Shown here in pieces: positions 5,641-6,460 of a DNA stretch of 6,460 bases; position 1 is the first letter of the stretch; each line of letters begins with the position of its first letter. Under the pieces are notes generated by a model. It did no database searches. It was not told the DNA's origin and was given only the letters and a program-made list of their open reading frames with translations. This stretch comes from Oscillospiraceae bacterium. Lineage in GTDB: Bacteria > Bacillota > Clostridia > Oscillospirales > Ruminococcaceae. A program made the position numbers and the translations under genes. Location: NCBI GenBank assembly GCA_017394565.1, contig JAFPXW010000073.1:1-6460 (forward strand). The letters run 5' to 3'.

Positions 5641-6243
5641 ATGAAATGTGAAGTGATACGCGATCTTTTGCCGCTGTATGCGGAGAAACTGACCTCGCCG
5701 GAGAGTGACGCACTGGTGGAAGCGCACCTGCAAAGCTGTGCGGACTGCCGGAAGGTATTGGAGGGGATGCAGCAGAGCGAGCCTTTGCCGGCTGCGGAAG
5801 AACGAAACATCCAGCCGCTCAAAAAAATCAGGAGGACGGGCTGGATGAAAGCCATCTGGGGATTCGCAGGAGGGATCGTCCTGCTGACGGGACTGTTTTA
5901 TGTATTGTTTGTCGGTGTGATCCCGGCGAAACAGTCGGATGTGAACATCGGGATCACTGCGAAACGTGCGGAGGACGGCATGATGCTGGTGGAGTTTGAT
6001 TTCACAGGTAATCCGGCATTTGCGCTGCATCGGCGCACGGCGTATCCGGAGCAGGGAGCAGAGGTGACGGTGTATCAGACGCTTCGCTCTCCGGTCGAGG
6101 ATGCGGAAACGATCCAGAACGGTTTCCTGCAGGGATGGAGCAAGGCGGAGTTCACAGACGACGATACGCTGATCGTCCATTTCCGTGACGGAGATGTGGT
6201 CTACCACCTCAAAGACATCGCGGAGGAAGCCGGACTACAGTAG
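5641..6243 (+). CDS. Zinc-finger membrane anti-sigma factor
   Basis: This 200-residue protein is the likely cognate anti-sigma factor, holding the upstream ECF sigma inactive at the membrane. The cytoplasmic N-terminus is a zinc-binding anti-sigma (ZAS) domain: Cys3 in MKCEVIRDLLPLYAE and the core H29-x3-C33-x2-C36 in EAHLQSCADC. A basic stretch (KKIRRTGWMK, 61-70) precedes one transmembrane helix at about 71-94 (AIWGFAGGIVLLTGLFYVLF), placing the C-terminal ~100 residues outside the cell. I do not recognise that C-terminal domain beyond a beta-rich appearance (VNIGITAKRA, MMLVEFDF, EVTVYQTL, TLIVHFRDGDVVYHL). It may be the signal-sensing part. The start is set by AAGGAGGA 7 bases upstream of ATG 5641, and the stop is TAG 6241-6243. 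Cotranscribed with the sigma gene. Confidence 0.9.
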   Translation: MKCEVIRDLLPLYAEKLTSPESDALVEAHLQSCADCRKVLEGMQQSEPLPAAEERNIQPLKKIRRTGWMKAIWGFAGGIVLLTGLFYVLFVGVIPAKQSDVNIGITAKRAEDGMMLVEFDFTGNPAFALHRRTAYPEQGAEVTVYQTLRSPVEDAETIQNGFLQGWSKAEFTDDDTLIVHFRDGDVVYHLKDIAEEAGLQ

Positions 6244-6298
6244 GGCCAGGGAAATCAATTTTTAGAATTTTTCGTCCCCATTTTATGAATTTTGCGGG

Positions 6299-6321
6299 TG
6301 CAGGGGGCGCAGCCCCCTGCA
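6299..6321. repeat. Perfect 10-base-pair GC hairpin
   Basis: TGCAGGGGGC (6299-6308) and GCCCCCTGCA (6312-6321) are perfectly complementary with a 3-base GCA loop. It is followed by AAAAAT rather than a T-tract, so on the + strand it is not a standard intrinsic terminator. The GGGTGCAGGGGG core recurs at the window end. Confidence 0.75.
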
Positions 6322-6326
6322 AAAAT

Positions 6327-6348
6327 GCCCCCTCCCTGGGGAGGGGGC
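6327..6348. repeat. Second perfect GC hairpin, overlapping the G-tract
   Basis: GCCCCCTCC (6327-6335) and GGAGGGGGC (6340-6348) are perfect 9-base arms with a CTGG loop. The right arm supplies the first two G-runs of the putative quadruplex at 6338-6361, so the two folds exclude each other. Confidence 0.7.
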
Positions 6349-6361
6349 TGGGGGTGGGGGG
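6338..6361 (+). other. Putative G-quadruplex motif
   Basis: Four G-runs of 4, 5, 5 and 6 bases (6338-6341, 6343-6347, 6350-6354, 6356-6361) are separated by loops of 1, 2 and 1 bases. This satisfies the canonical intramolecular quadruplex pattern with very short loops, normally the most stable class. Function here is unknown. Confidence 0.65.
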
Positions 6362-6372
6362 AAGAAACGCGC

Positions 6373-6387
6373 CTGTTTTTCAAACAG
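6373..6387. repeat. Small hairpin inside the intergenic element
   Basis: CTGTTT (6373-6378) and AAACAG (6382-6387) are perfect 6-base arms with a TTC loop. It follows the G-tract and precedes the right inverted-repeat copy. Confidence 0.4.
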
Positions 6388-6406
6388 AACCTGAAAATTG
6401 ATTTCT

Positions 6407-6422
6407 GGGGCAGCCCCTTTTT
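6407..6422 (+). terminator. Weak intrinsic-terminator-like hairpin after the element
   Basis: GGGG (6407-6410) pairs with CCCC (6414-6417) over a CAG loop and is followed directly by TTTTT (6418-6422). The stem is only 4 base pairs, so alone it is weak. It is the only hairpin downstream of the anti-sigma gene with a correctly placed T-tract. Confidence 0.35.
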
Positions 6423-6435
6423 ATAATAAGTGGCA

Positions 6436-6448
6436 CGGGTGCAGGGGG
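6436..6448 (+). repeat. Second copy of the CGGGTGCAGGGGG core (runs toward window end)
   Basis: CGGGTGCAGGGGG at 6436-6448 is an exact 13-base repeat of 6295-6307. The bases after it diverge (GAAGAAGG), so the hairpin is not completed within the window. It may be the start of another, truncated or variant repeat unit. Confidence 0.5.
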
Positions 6449-6460
6449 GAAGAAGGACGC

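Larger units (their letters stand above)
6251..6405. repeat. Structured intergenic element bounded by an imperfect inverted repeat
   Basis: GAAATCAATTTTTAG (6251-6265) and CTGAAAATTGATTTC (6391-6405) are inverted copies, 14 of 15 bases matching, enclosing 125 bases that contain three hairpins and a G-rich tract. With a small indel the flanks also match (CCAG before the first copy, TGG after the second). No gene is present. It resembles a miniature inverted-repeat or REP-type element, or a very long closing stem for a structured 3' untranslated region of the anti-sigma mRNA. Confidence 0.5.

Noticed and set aside
5173..6207. 344-residue reverse-strand open frame spanning the sigma and anti-sigma genes
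   Set aside because: It crosses two well-supported genes with good ribosome sites, and the translation is Arg/Phe/Cys-rich without recognisable domains.
6295..6448. CRISPR-like repetition of the CGGGTGCAGGGGG core
   Set aside because: Only two copies 141 bases apart with different flanks and no regular spacers; better explained as a dispersed intergenic repeat.

Overview
The window (about 57% G+C by eye, dense same-strand genes, short ATGCTGA/ATGA overlaps, strong Shine-Dalgarno sites, a lipoprotein-type binding protein) looks like a chromosomal piece of an anaerobic Gram-positive bacterium, most likely a Clostridia/Oscillospiraceae (Ruminococcus-like) member. That placement is an inference from gene style and families.

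Region 1 (1-5078) is a transport-plus-redox cluster. It opens inside the end of an Fec/BtuD-type ABC ATPase carrying an extra C-terminal domain that resembles the TM1266 / 'iron-only hydrogenase system regulator' family. Three tightly coupled genes follow that encode a divergent nitrogenase-like enzyme: a NifH-like reductase (499-1266), a NifD/NifE-like subunit (1260-2585) and a short NifK/NifN-like subunit (2582-3724). After a 75-base gap with a hairpin comes a lipoprotein of the Fec/BtuF substrate-binding class (3800-5020), closed by a strong intrinsic terminator (5041-5078). The permease is not in the window and probably lies upstream.

The reductase keeps its P-loop and both [4Fe-4S] cysteines. 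The two catalytic-type subunits are shorter than NifD/NifK and, by eye alignment, lack the cofactor-binding His and two of the three beta-side P-cluster cysteines. This is therefore very unlikely to be a nitrogen-fixing enzyme. The arrangement suggests that the ABC system imports an iron-, corrin- or metal-chelate-like compound and the NifHDK-like complex reduces it, or that the two systems share a metal-linked physiology. The substrate cannot be named from sequence.

Region 2 (5101-6243) is an independent ECF sigma factor / zinc-finger anti-sigma pair with an ECF-type, probably autoregulated promoter. Region 3 (6244-6460) has no gene. It holds a dense series of perfect hairpins and a G-quadruplex-type G-tract, enclosed by an imperfect 15-base inverted repeat, and a second copy of the core begins at the window edge. 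It looks like a structured, possibly mobile or repeated intergenic element.
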